From the NCBI GenBank assembly GCA_027943245.1, contig JANDJZ010001724.1:1-14799 (forward strand): a DNA stretch of 14,799 bases, written 5' to 3'. Numbering within the stretch: the first letter of the stretch is position 1; each line of letters begins with the position of its first letter. Below, one piece after another: positions 1 to 9,774 of the stretch. The notes beneath the pieces are model-generated. The model saw only the letters and a list, made by a program, of their open reading frames with translations, did no database searches and was not told the origin of the DNA. The translations under genes and the position numbers were made by a program. Origin of the DNA: Acanthamoeba sp. SK_2022b. Its lineage: Eukaryota; Discosea; Longamoebia; Acanthamoebidae.

Positions 1-434
1 CCTCGAATTCTAGTTTAAATATGTTATGTTTACTTAGCGGATCAGATCCTATTATGTGCGATTCATTTTCGGGAAATTTTATAGATTATTTGCAAGCTTA
101 TTCTGACGTTTGTTTAGGATTGGATTTTACTTCTTTTAGCGCGTATACCCCCATTAAACAGGCCCCGTATAGCGTTTTCTGCATGATTTCATCTGAATCT
201 TTGTTAACTCAAAATTTTTTGGATTTTTCGAATGAATTAACTAATACTGAGCTTTTAGGTTGACTTATTTATACTTATACATTTTTTATTTTTTTAGTAA
301 TTAGCTTGATTTTGTTAATTTCTATGATTGGCTCAATAATTTTGGTATTAAATCAAAATATAAATATAAAGAGGCAATTAATTTTTAGACAGACTTTGAG
401 AGATTTAAAATCATCTGTTTCATTAAAGAGTTAA
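1..434 (+). CDS. nad6: NADH dehydrogenase subunit 6, C-terminal part (5' end outside window)
   Basis: Subunit 6 of the proton-pumping membrane arm of respiratory complex I. The frame is open from base 3 through an in-frame TGA at 261-263 (read as Trp in LGWLIYTY) to TAA at 432-434. The last ~60 residues are typical of NAD6: a hydrophobic helix with the SMIGSIILVL core, then a short basic tail containing KRQ. The ~80 residues before it are hydrophilic and match the poorly conserved loop ahead of the last helix in protist NAD6. The ATG at 21 is internal, because the frame runs open to the window edge, so the true start lies upstream. nad5 follows after 9 bp, so the two are probably co-transcribed. 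The C-terminal helix identifies the gene well; the loop alone would not. Confidence 0.85.
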
Positions 435-443
435 AAAATTATT

Positions 444-2475
444 ATGTATTTGTTACCGTTAGTTCTTCCCTTATTAAATCTTGCTATTTCAGGTCTTTTT
501 GGTAAACTTTTAGGAAATCGAGTTTCATTTTTTTCATTTTTAATATGTTATTGTGTACTTTAACCAGTTTTTTTATCTTCTTCGAGGTGGGGATAAACAA
601 ATCGGTATGTTTTATCGATTTAGGTGAATGATTTCATATTGGTCTATTAAAGTTAAATTGAGTTTTCGTATTTGATAGTATAACCGCTACTATGCTAGTA
701 CTTGTTGTTTTCGTTTCCTTTTTAGTTCATTTATACTCAATGGATTATATGGCCGGAGATCCGCATATTATTCGTTTTTTAGGTTACTTATCTTTGTTTA
801 CTTTTTTTATGCTAATGTTGGTGACTTCTGGTAATTTTGTTCAATTATTTTTAGGTTGAGAAGGTGTAGGTTTATCCTCATATCTTTTGATTAATTTTTG
901 ATACACAAGAATTCAGGCTAACAAGTCTGCAATGAAGGCTATTATAGTAAATAGGTTTGGTGATTTTGGTATATACTTTTCTCTTTTGACAATATTTTTT
1001 GTTTTAAAAGTTTCGATTTTGGCGTTGTTTTTAATTTAACTGATTTGGTGTATTTACAAAACCCATTAAATTTTTTTAGTTTTGAGGTAAATCGTATTGA
1101 TTTTATAGTCTTTTTTTTATTTTTAGGCGCAATTGGTAAGTCTGCTCAGTTAGGTTTGCACACTTGATTACCTGATGCTATGGAAGGACCAACTCCCGTA
1201 TCAGCGCTTATTCATGCCGCTACTATGGTTACAGCAGGCGTATTTGTATTAATTAGATGCTCGCCATTATTGGAGTATAGTAGTTCTGGATTATTCTTGA
1301 TTTCATTAATCGGTGGTTTAACCGCTTTATTTGCCGGTACGGTTGGTTTAGTTCAATATGATATAAAAAAGGTAATTGCTTATTCAACATGTAGTCAATT
1401 AGGCTATATGTTTTTTGCGTGTGGTTTATCTAATTATTCGGTCGGTTTATTTCATCTTTTTAATCATGGGTTTTTTAAGGCTCTTTTATTTTTAGGCGCA
1501 GGATCAGTTATACACGCCTTGTTAGACGAACAGGATATGAGAAAAATGGGTGGACTTATAAAACTGTTACCTTTAACATATGTGGCTATTTTAGTCGGTT
1601 CCTTATCTTTAACAGGTTTTCCATTTTTAACTGGATTTTATTCTAAAGAAGTTGTTCTTGAAATTGCTTTTTCCAAATTTTCTATTAGTAGCTTTTTCAT
1701 ATATTGGTTAGGAGTTTTAGCTGCGTTTATTACATCTTTTTACTCCATAAGATTAGCTTATTTAGTTTTTTTTTCTAAACCTAGTGGCTATAGTCGTGCA
1801 CTTGCATCTTCACATGAATCCCAATCTTTTATATTTTATGTATTATCATTTTTGGGATTTTTAAGCATTTTTATAGGTTTTTTATTTAAAGATTTATTTA
1901 TTGGTTTGGGTACTGATTTTTGAGCTAATTCCATTTTTAATTTATACACTAATAGCGATATTTTATACGCAGAATTCTTAGATTATTATTATAAATTAAT
2001 ACCTCTTGTTTTTAGTATTTTTGGAATTGTTGTATCCTTGGTGATTTATTTTTTATTGTATAGTTGAACTGTTATCGTAATTAAATTAGATTTTTTACGT
2101 TCAGTTTACAGATTTCTTTCTAAAAAATGGTATTTTGATTTGCTGTACAATAATGTATTTGTTTTTAATTTGTTATCTGGGTTTTACACTTTGACTTTTA
2201 AATTAATTGACAGGGGGCTTATCGAATTTTTTGGTCCATTAAGTATTGTGAGAATTGTTAATAAGGCCTCCTCAATATTTAGTTATATGCAGACAGGTTT
2301 TTTATATAACTATATCTTTGTTGTACTTTTAGGCGTCATATTTTTTCTTGAGGTTATTGTTATATTACTTCGAAATGAATTAAATATTAGCTTGAATTTT
2401 GGTTTATTAATTTGTCTTATTGTTTCTATACTATTCTCAAATTTTTTTTCGAGCCATACTAACAAAAAATCTTAA
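444..2475 (+). CDS. nad5: NADH dehydrogenase subunit 5 (two apparent -1 frameshifts)
   Basis: Large antiporter-like subunit of the complex I membrane arm. The ATG at 444 opens [11 protein letters not shown], the usual NAD5 start. The frame then breaks twice, each time as if one base were missing from a T run: at about 528-534 (frame A stops at TAA 561-563) and at about 995-1000 (stop at TAA 1037-1039). Across the breaks the protein reads on as NAD5, with [45 protein letters not shown] and [13 protein letters not shown]. The Trp codons in the first motifs include TGA. The summed length of about 677 residues is normal for the family, which argues that the gene is functional. It ends at TAA 2473-2475, whose last A begins the nad11 ATG (TAATG overlap). 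The C-terminal ~180 residues are divergent but hydrophobic, with in-frame TGA at 1921 and 2065. Confidence 0.95.
528..534 (+). other. Apparent missing base in nad5 (first site)
   Basis: A 7-T run. Reading straight through, nad5 stops at TAA 561-563. Adding one T here gives a continuous NAD5 N-terminal helix leading into FFIFFEVG. The next T runs (537-541, 559-561) would also restore frame, so the exact base is not fixed. Confidence 0.6.
995..1000 (+). other. Apparent missing base in nad5 (second site)
   Basis: A 6-T run after which frame 2 stops at TAA 1037-1039. One extra T here gives [15 protein letters not shown], which resembles the conserved F-K-S-x-D-F segment of NAD5 better than shifting at the later TTT (1011-1013) would. 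Confidence 0.6.
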
Positions 2476-4513
2476 TGAAGAGTGTTTCCTTTAAACTAAA
2501 TGATTTTCAATATACTATAAACAATAAGTTGACACTTATACAGGCTTGCTTAAAAAATAAGGTTGACGTCCCTAGATTTTGTTTTCATGAGAAGCTCTCT
2601 ATAGCTGGTAATTGTAGAATGTGTCTTGTGGAGGACTTAAAACAAGTCAAACCGCTAGCCTCATGTGCTATAAATGTTTCCGACTCTATGAATATATATA
2701 CGAATACTTTAAAAGTAAAAAAAGCTAGGGAGTCAGTTCTAGAATTTTTATTAGCAAACCATCCGTTGGATTGTCCTATTTGTGATCAAGGTGGTGAGTG
2801 CGATTTACAAGACCAATCGCTGGTATTTGGAAGTGATCGTGGAAGATTTTATGAGTTTAAACGGTCTGTCGAAGATAAGGATTGTGGACCACTAATTAAG
2901 ACGATAATGAATAGGTGTATTCATTGTACGCGTTGCGTTCGTTTTAGCAATGAGGTAGCAGGTACTAGTATTTTAGGAGTTACGGGTCGTGGCTCAAGAA
3001 TGGAAATAGGTTTTTATATAGAAAATTTAATGTCTAGTGAGTTATCTGGAAATATTATAGACTTGTGTCCAGTAGGTGCATTAACTTCTAAACCTTTTCA
3101 TTTACCTCGAGACCTTGAGAGTTGAAAAGTTTTAATTCTATAGACATATTGGACTCAATGCATAGTAATATACGTATAGATGTCCGAGGAACAAAAATTA
3201 TGCGAATCCTTCCGAGAATAAACACTGAAATTAATGAGGATTGGATAACCGATAAAATTCGTTTTTCTTATGATTCTTTTCGAAGGCAAAGATTATATGA
3301 CCCTATGATAAAGGTAAAGGGCGAGTTTGTTAAAATAGGATGAAAAAAGGCTTTTTTTTATGCGAAAGCTAATTTTTTAAGTATTTCAAGATCTAATAAG
3401 TCTACATTTACAGCGTTAAGAGGTTTTATTGGTGATTATGCAGATGTTGAAACATTGTACATGCTGAAGAAATTTATTAGTTTAAGTGGCTCGATTCTTC
3501 CTATGCCAGCTAATAAAAATTTAGATTTTTCATCATGTTATTCATTTACCTTACCGTTTAAATCATTATCTAAAGCTGATTTATGTTTACTAGTTGATGT
3601 TAATTTGCGAATTGATTTGCCACTTTTAAATTCACGTATTCGAACTTTGGTAGTAAAAAACTTATTACCGGTGTTTATTGTTGGTTTCTACTCTAACTTT
3701 AACTATTTTACTAAACATATTTCAAACTCCTCCACTGTATTTTTGTCTATTTTGGAGGGTTCTCATTGAGTTAGTGCAAAGCTTTCAAAAAGTGCTTCTA
3801 AATATCCGCTTATTATTACTAACTCTGCGTCAATTTTTTCTACGCCATCTAGTTTAAGCTCATTGCTTTTATACACCAATGTTTTTTCATCTAATTGAGT
3901 TGGTTTAAATTTTGTTCCGATTCATTCATCCTTTGTTCCTTCTGCTGAGCTCGGCCTATTTTCTAAAAATACCCACAATTTAAATTTATTAACATCCTCA
4001 TTTGACATTTTAGTAAATTTTGATAAGAACTTTAAAAAAGAGTCGTCTAGTTTTTTTAAAATTTACCAAGGGCACCATGGTGATTTAAATTCAAGGATTT
4101 GTGATATGATTCTACCTAGTACTTCTTTTATTGAAAAAAATTCAAATTTTTCAAATCTCTCTAGGTTAGTACAAAAAAGTAAAAAAATTTTGTTTAATCC
4201 TGGTAATTCACGTGATGATTGGAAAATACTAAATTCCATTATTGAGGTTTTTGGTTTTTTACCATTTAAAATAATTAACTCTTTTGCACTTTTATCCGGC
4301 GTTTCCACAACCTCTCCATTTATACTTTATAAAAGTACAGGTAAGTTCTTACTTGTTGATAACTTTTTTTATTACATGCACTTTCATTTTAAAAATTTTA
4401 CGTCTATAAACAATAGCTATTATTTAAGTGATGCAATAACAAGAAACTCAAAGATTATGTCTTTGTGTTCAATTAAATTCAAAACAAATAAATTTAATTT
4501 TTTTTCTTTTTAG
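2475..4513 (+). CDS. nad11: NADH dehydrogenase subunit 11 (complex I 75-kDa / NuoG), full length, one apparent -1 frameshift
   Basis: Electron-entry subunit of the complex I matrix arm, homologous to bacterial NuoG. The N-terminal iron-sulphur part is complete: a [2Fe-2S] set at C36, C47, C50 and C64; the N3 cluster set at H96, C100, C103 and C109; the N4 set at C148, C151, C154 and C198, ending in [13 protein letters not shown]. After one break near 3095-3098 the second, molybdopterin-oxidoreductase-like domain follows ([37 protein letters not shown]) and runs to TAG 4511-4513. The total is about 679 residues, the normal length of full nad11. Some algae keep only the Fe-S domain in mtDNA; here both domains are present. 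TGA is read as Trp at 3116, 3341 and 3767. The last ~250 residues are AT-rich and diverged, as is common for this domain. The start overlaps the nad5 stop by one base. Confidence 0.94.
3095..3098 (+). other. Apparent missing base in nad11
   Basis: A run of only four T. The zero frame reads FHLPRDLES and reaches TAG 3141-3143, a few codons past the TGA at 3123-3125. One extra T here gives SKPFSFTSRPWELKS with TGA 3116-3118 as the Trp of RPWELK, the conserved junction of the Fe-S and molybdopterin-like domains. That match places the break here rather than at the A run 3125-3128. Confidence 0.65.
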
Positions 4514-4634
4514 TTCAGTTTTGTATCATTTAAAATTTAAAATTCCGCTTTTGCGCAAATTTTTATTATTGATAAAACTTTTTTCCTACTTATGGTAAAA
4601 AATAAAGTCGTAAGATAGAGGGTATTTAATAAAG
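4514..4634 (+). other. Spacer between nad11 and cox3
   Basis: This 121-bp spacer is one of the two longest in the window. I see no tRNA cloverleaf or credible ORF in it. It holds a stem-loop at 4539-4563: AAAATT, C, CGC, loop TTTT, GCG, CA, AATTTT. The hairpin sits 25 bases past the nad11 stop and could be a transcript-processing or 3'-end protection element. The function is inferred. Confidence 0.4.
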
Positions 4635-5630
4635 ATGATAACGATGAAATTTAACTACGATAATTTTTTAAATAAATTTAATAATATATATAACAATGAT
4701 ATCAGGTTAGTAGATCTAAATAATAAATGATGGTATCACAATTGTCGTGTACATTTTGCTGGTAATCAAAAACATAGTTTCCATATAGTAACAAGAAGTC
4801 CTTGGCCGTTATATTCTTCTATCGCTGCGCTAATGTTTACTTTTGGTATGGTTATGCATATGCATAATTATATGTACGGAAATATTTTATCTTTAGCTGG
4901 TTTTTTTTTAATTCTTTTAATGATGTTTGTCTGATGAAGAGATGTCATTAGAGAAAGTACATTTAGCGGGTATCATACAAAAAAAGTTCAACAAGGATTA
5001 CGACTAGGTGTGATACTTTTTATTATTTCTGAAGTTATGTTCTTTTTTTCATTTTTTTGAGCATTTTTCCATGCCAGTCTTTCCCCCAGCGTTGTTTTAG
5101 GTTCAGTTTGACCACCTTTAGGTATAAATGTTTTAAATCCATTAAAAATTCCTTTATTAAATACTTTAATATTATTATTATCTGGTTTAACTGTAACTTG
5201 AAGCCATCACATTATTCGCGATAAGTCATGACAAAGTTTCTTTTTTTCTTCACAAAAAGAGGAAAATTTAAATCCATTTTTAGATAATTACATAATTTGC
5301 GCTTTTGCTTTATTTTTAACAGTCTTTTTAGGTTTAGAGTTTACTGTATGACAAGGTTATGAATACTATAAGGCAACATTTTATATATATGACGGAGTCT
5401 ATGGTTCTACATTTTATATGACTACAGGTTTACACGGTTTACATGTTATTATTGGTACATTGTTTTTAATTGTATGTTTTTTTCGTCTATTAGATTTGCA
5501 TTTTATATATAATCACCATTTTGGATACGAGGCGGCTATATGGTACTGACATTTTGTTGATGTTGTTTGAATATTTTTATTTTTATCTATTTATTGCTGG
5601 GGTTCTGGATTAGATAGTTTTTTTAAGTAA
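4635..5630 (+). CDS. cox3: Cytochrome c oxidase subunit 3 with an N-terminal extension
   Basis: Core membrane subunit of complex IV. The frame runs unbroken from ATG 4635 (second ATG at 4644, same frame) to TAA 5628-5630, 331 residues; TAA at 4611 bounds it upstream. Family motifs in order: [46 protein letters not shown], ITxDKS-type [18 protein letters not shown] and HFVDVVWIFLF. Many Trp are TGA, among them WRD, FFWAFF and VWPP, which is strong evidence for UGA=Trp. About 50 hydrophilic residues precede the usual COX3 start (just before [11 protein letters not shown]), making the protein some 60 longer than the common ~265-residue form. No ATG lies between 4644 and the conserved core, so the extension seems real unless a non-ATG start is used. 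No frameshift was seen, despite long T runs. Confidence 0.96.
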
Positions 5631-5646
5631 GGACAATATATTAAGG

Positions 5647-7138
5647 ATGGTATTTTATCTTTATTATGTATTATTTTCTTCTTTTTTAGTTTGATTAGTT
5701 TTGTTACTAGTCTTATCGTTTTCATTTAATAATGCTATAATTAAAACTCGATTAGCAAAAAAATTTCTCTTGCTATTTCCGTGTTTCAATTTTTAATAGT
5801 TTTGATTTTTTGAATTCTAGCCGATAATATAAATTTATTTTCAAATTTTGATTTATATAATTTTCATTTTTATCAGAAATGGATTTTCCCTTTAAACTTT
5901 TATTATGTTATTGGTGTTGATAATATTTCTTTATTGTTTTTATTATTAACTTTTTTTTTAACTCCTATCTGTATTCTTATTAGTTGAAATAGTATAAAAT
6001 ATAAATATAATAATTTTTTGATTTGTTTAATTTTTATAACATTTATTCTATTCAATATTTTTTGTGTATTAGATTTAGTTTTTTTCTATATCTTTTTTGA
6101 AAGTATTTTAATTCCAATGTTTATACTTATAGGGGTTTGAGGTTCAAGGCAACGTAAAATTCATGCAGTCTATCAACTTTTTTTTTATACTTTGTTTGGT
6201 TCCTTGCTAATGTTATTAGGAATATTGGTAATTTACTCCCACCTTCAAACAACAGATATTAGAGTATTATATAATACTAACTTTAGTTTTTATCGTCAAT
6301 TGATATTATGGGCTTCATTTTTTTTGCATTTTGTGTTAAAGTTCCTCTTTTCCCGTTCCATATATGGTTGCCAGAAGCTCACGTTGAGGCTCCTACAGTA
6401 GGGTCTGTGATATTAGCCGGAGTGTTGTTAAAGTTAGGAACTTATGGTTTGTTAAGGTTTGTAATTCCAATATTTTGTGAAGCTACGTATTTCTTTTTAC
6501 CATTAGTTTATACTTTATGTTTGTTAGGTATTCTTTACACCTGCTGTAGTACAATTAGACAGGTTGATTTAAAAAAAATTATAGCTTATGCTTCAGTTAG
6601 TCATATGAGTTTTGTTATACTTGGGCTTTTTACGTCTAACCTGCAAGGTATTGGTGGTAGCGTTTTTTTAATGTTAAGCCATGGTATAGTTTCAAGCGGT
6701 CTGTTTTTTTGTATAGGTTGTCTGTATGATAGATACAAAACGCGTATATTAAGATATTACAGCGGTCTTGTTTCTGTTATGCCATTATTTAGTTTGTGCT
6801 TTTTTATATTGATACTTTCTAATATTAGTTTTCCGGGTACAAGCAGTTTTGTTGGAGAGTTTTTAATATTAGTTGGCCTTTTTGAAAATAATCATTTTGC
6901 CGCATTGCTTTCAACATTTAGTATTATTTTAACAGCTGTATATTCAATTTGATTATATAATAGAATTTCCTTTAACAGATTAACTACCCTTTATTATTCG
7001 AAATTTTCAGATTTTTCTAAAAAGGAGTTTTTAGTTGGTTTTTCTTTTTGTTTTATCACTATTTTATTTGGTATAAAGGGTTCATACATAATTTCTTTAA
7101 TTGAACCTCCTCTATATACATATTTAATATTTAAATAA
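5647..7138 (+). CDS. nad4: NADH dehydrogenase subunit 4 (two apparent -1 frameshifts)
   Basis: Antiporter-like proton channel subunit of complex I. It starts at ATG 5647, 16 bp after cox3, and ends at TAA 7136-7138. Two breaks, both as if one base were missing, fall at the A/T run 5757-5766 and at the 8-T run 6318-6325. Together the segments read as ordinary NAD4: [102 protein letters not shown] and [14 protein letters not shown]. The total is about 497 residues, the usual family length. In-frame TGA codons lie at conserved Trp, such as the one in GVWGS. nad2 begins 4 bp later, keeping the ancient nuoM-nuoN order. Confidence 0.96.
5757..5766 (+). other. Apparent missing base in nad4 (first site)
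   Basis: Seven A followed by three T. The zero frame stops at TAA 5794-5796. One extra A or T here joins RLAKK to [19 protein letters not shown], giving a normal second helix of NAD4. The missing base can equally be A or T. Confidence 0.6.
6318..6325 (+). other. Apparent missing base in nad4 (second site)
   Basis: An 8-T run. The zero frame continues only to a TAG ending at 6401. One extra T gives [23 protein letters not shown], with the conserved AFxVKxPxFPFHxWLP motif intact across the site. Confidence 0.7.
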
Positions 7139-7142
7139 ATAT

Positions 7143-8719
7143 ATGACATTATTAAGTGTTTTTTTAAATTCTTTTTCGTATTCAATTGAAATTATATCAG
7201 ATTTTGGGTTGTTTTTTAATGATTTGCATTTTTTTTATTTTGAGGTTTACTTTTTGAGTTCAGTGATCTGTTTATTAATATTTTTTGTAGTAATTTCAAA
7301 CGCAAAAAAATTTAATAACTCTTATTATTTAAATGTTTCTCAATCATTTGTTAATCTTTTATTTTTTGTATTAATCATTTTATTAGCATTGCTCAATAGA
7401 GGCTCGGTTCAACCACATTTTTTATTTGTTGGATTTTACTATAATGATTTGCCTATTATTTTAGTAAAGAATTTTTTATTAATTAGTTTTTTTATCTTTT
7501 TGTTTTCGATTAAAAATTATTTAAAAACTTTGAAAAATTTTGACTTCGAATTTATATTAGTTTTATACCTGTCACTTTTTAGTAGTGTTTTAATACTTAA
7601 TTCTAATGATTTAGTAAGCTTATTCTTTATAATTGAATTACAAAGTTTAACTTTTTATGTTTTAGTTTCTTCTAAGCAAACTTCATCTTTTTCAACGGAA
7701 AGTGGTTTAAAGTATTTTATTCTTGGCTGTTTTTCCTCAGGAATCATATTGTTTGGTATTTCTCTTATTTATGGTTTTACAGGTTTGCTTTCCTATTCTG
7801 ACTTATCTTTATTTATTTCATCAATTGATTTTGTTAATTTGTCACAGTCATCACTGCATATTTTTGTTAATAGCGGGTTAGTGGTTGGTTTTTTATTGAT
7901 CACTGTCGGTATAATTTTTAAGTTAGGGGGTGTACCTTTTCATATGTGAATGCCTGATGTTTACGAAGGTGCACCGATGTTTATTACAGCTTATTTATCA
8001 ACAATTCCAAAAGTTTCATTAATTTTTATTGTTTTTAAATTGTATTATGTGGTATTTTATGAAATTTTTACACTTTACCAAGTTTTATTTACTTTAGTTG
8101 CTTTCCTATCAGTTTTTTGGGGTTCAATTGCGGCGATTTATCAGATTAAGATTAAGCGTTTATTAACATATAGTATGATCACCAATACGGGTTACCTTTT
8201 TTTTCTTTATCGTTAGGGGACATTTCTGCGATTTTTGTTACTTCTTTCTACATGGTTCTTTATATATTTATAATGATCGGATTGTTTTTTTGTTTTATTT
8301 CACTTCGTAATAGATCTAATAATCTTTTAATTAAAAAAATTAATACCCTAATTAATTTATTTGAAATCAATTCTTGTTTAGCTTTAAGCATTTTTATATT
8401 ATTATTTAGTATTGCCGGAATTCCACCATTAATGGGTTTTTATAGTAAATTTTTTCTATTCTTTTTTGCTTTAAAATATAAGTTTTATTTATTGAGTTTA
8501 CTATTTGTAATTTTTAGTGTTGTAAGCGTATTTTATTATATTCGACTTGTTAAACTGATGTATTTTAATAGAAATTCGGGTTGGATTTTCTTTAATAATA
8601 TTCCGTTTTCGAATGCTTTAATTATATCATTTATAACAATTATAAATGTCGTGTTTTTTATTAATCCTAATTTATTTCTTAAACTAGTATATAATTTTAG
8701 TTTTTATTTTTATATTTAA
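7143..8719 (+). CDS. nad2: NADH dehydrogenase subunit 2 (one apparent -1 frameshift)
   Basis: Third antiporter-like membrane subunit of complex I. It runs from ATG 7143, 4 bp after nad4, to TAA 8717-8719, about 525 residues when the break near 8197-8204 is bridged. Diagnostic motifs: [85 protein letters not shown] and [19 protein letters not shown]. The Trp in FHMWMPDVYEG is TGA (7947-7949). The first ~60 residues are poorly conserved but hydrophobic, as is usual for NAD2. The codons are strongly T-rich. rps2 starts 6 bp downstream, so nad4, nad2 and rps2 probably share a transcript. Confidence 0.95.
8197..8204 (+). other. Apparent missing base in nad2
   Basis: An 8-T run. The zero frame ends at TAG 8214-8216 just after TGYLFFLYR. 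One extra T gives [17 protein letters not shown] and continues to the true NAD2 C-terminus. Confidence 0.65.
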
Positions 8720-8725
8720 AAGCTT

Positions 8726-9352
8726 ATGATAAAAAAAATAAATCTTACTATTACGCAGTTAATAGCTGCTGATCTATTTTTAGGTTATTATGACACAAAT
8801 TGAAACCCACGAACTAATTTTTTCTTGCTAGGTTCTTATAAAAAAAGTAATATATTTAATGTTAATTATACTTATTCGTTTGCAAAAAGATTTATTAACT
8901 TTGTTTCAGATTTAGTTAGCAAAAAATGTAAGATATGATTAGTAAACGAGAATTTTACATCATTTGATAGAAGTAAAGAATTTTCACGTTTAAAATTTAT
9001 TTTTAACGAGTTAGATTTTATTAATAGTAAGTGGTATAAAGGTACACTTTCAAATTATAAGTATGTTAATATCGTTAAACCTAAAAAATTTCCGCATGCT
9101 ATTTTTGTTCCCAATATGATGAATAATCACTACGTAATTAATGAGAGTTTTTTAATAAATATACCTTCCTGAGCTTTATGCGATGCTTTGGATAATCCGG
9201 ACAATGTATTCTATCCAATTCCGTCAAACTCAAAAGGCGTTAAATCCGTTTTGTTTTTTTATCTTCTCTCTTCTAAAGCAGTTCTATACTCGCGTCATAG
9301 AGATGCTGCAAATTTTTTATTTGTATCATTCAAAAAATCAAAAAAAATTTAA
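8726..9352 (+). CDS. rps2: Small subunit ribosomal protein S2
   Basis: Component of the mitochondrial small ribosomal subunit. The frame runs from ATG 8726 to TAA 9350-9352, 208 residues, with TGA as Trp (for example in DTNWNPR and IPSWALCD). S2-family signatures: LFLGYYDTNWNPR near the N-terminus (the helix where bacteria have aGvHfGHqtrrWNPkM), KWYKGTLSNY (bacterial RWLgGtLTN), PHAIFVPN (bacterial PdalfViD), and IPSWALCDALDNPDNVFYPIPSN (bacterial IPviaivDTNcdPd.vdypIPgNDda). The GKGTLSN and YPIPSN motifs make the call secure. It follows nad2 by 6 bp. The stop lies right after an 8-A run (9340-9347); a -1 shift there would extend the protein by about 110 residues (see next entry), so the true C-terminus is uncertain. 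Confidence 0.88.
9340..9350 (+). other. Possible missing base at the rps2 stop
   Basis: Eight A then three T immediately before rps2 TAA 9350-9352. One extra A or T would join rps2 to the open frame ending at 9681. It is weaker than the other sites because no conserved motif spans the junction. Confidence 0.4.
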
Positions 9353-9681
9353 CCTGTACCCCAATTGCTCATTTTTTAGAAGAGTGGGGCTTTTTGCGTA
9401 AATATTTTTTACTTTTTAAGCGCCCTGCTTTAACTCAACAAATTACATTCGTTTTACATTTAAAAGATGTGATAAGACAGCATTTTCCTTTTATTTTAAA
9501 AAAAAAGTTAAAAAAATATAAAAAATTACATTTAGTTAGATGAAAATTACCACTCCTTCTTTTAACAATACTATTCAGTAATGTTTTACATCTGGTACTT
9601 AGTAAAACTATAAGTAAAAGATTATCTATTTCAAATATTAATTTATCCCTGTTTAAACATTTAATGAGATCATTTGTTTAG
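9353..9681 (+). CDS. Open frame after rps2: possible rps2 C-terminal extension or separate unidentified ORF
   Basis: This frame is open from 9301, inside rps2, to TAG 9679-9681, and it contains no ATG before the start of its unique part. It encodes about 110 residues: PIAHFLEEWGFLRKYFLLF, then a lysine-rich stretch, then a hydrophobic segment (LPLLLTILFSNVLHLVL) and a basic end. It contains one in-frame TGA at 9541-9543. Its offset from rps2 is -1, the same direction as all the other breaks in this window, and the frames cross at an A run of eight (9340-9347) followed by TTT. The simplest reading is therefore that rps2 continues into it after a lost base, giving about 318 codons. I do not recognise a family. 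A non-ATG start is the alternative. Without it, 9353-9681 would be the longest gene-free stretch here. Confidence 0.5.
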
Positions 9682-9698
9682 TTTCAAATCTGAGATTT

Positions 9699-9772
9699 GG
9701 TGGATATAACTTAACAGGTTAAAGTGGCAATTTGTGAAGTTGCAAATACGGGTTCGAGTCCCGTTATTCACC
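9699..9772 (+). tRNA. trnH(gug): tRNA-His (GTG)
   Basis: Cloverleaf visible by eye. The acceptor 9700-9706 (GTGGATA) pairs with 9765-9771 (TATTCAC, one G-T). The D stem is ACTT/AAGT. The anticodon stem GCAAT/GTTGC holds the loop TTGTGAA with anticodon GTG at 9734-9736. The T stem ACGGG/CCCGT has the loop TTCGAGT. The extra 5' G at 9699 faces discriminator C9772, the G-1:C73 identity pair of bacterial-type tRNA-His, so G-1 is genome-encoded. The 3' CCA is not encoded. tRNA-Leu starts 2 bp later. Confidence 0.95.
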
Positions 9773-9774
9773 CT

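Noticed and set aside
4063..4308. Minus-strand open frame inside nad11
   Set aside because: It lies wholly opposite the nad11 C-terminal domain, whose frame is continuous here; no family features.
2475..4513. nad11 as two separate genes split at about 3125
   Set aside because: No good start for the second part (the TTG at 3122 falls inside the RPWELK motif), and a single added T joins the two domains seamlessly. I keep it as one gene but flag the break.
4600..4616. GTCGTAAG-like string resembling the 3' end of small subunit rRNA
   Set aside because: Only about eight bases match, with no neighbouring helix or other rRNA sequence; chance in an AT-rich spacer.
6994..7185. Minus-strand open frame across the nad4/nad2 junction
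   Set aside because: Opposite two well-supported genes, low-complexity Lys/Asn composition, no recognisable motif.
9183..9401. Plus-strand frame overlapping the end of rps2
   Set aside because: Out of frame with the clear S2 motif YPIPSN, and no family features of its own.
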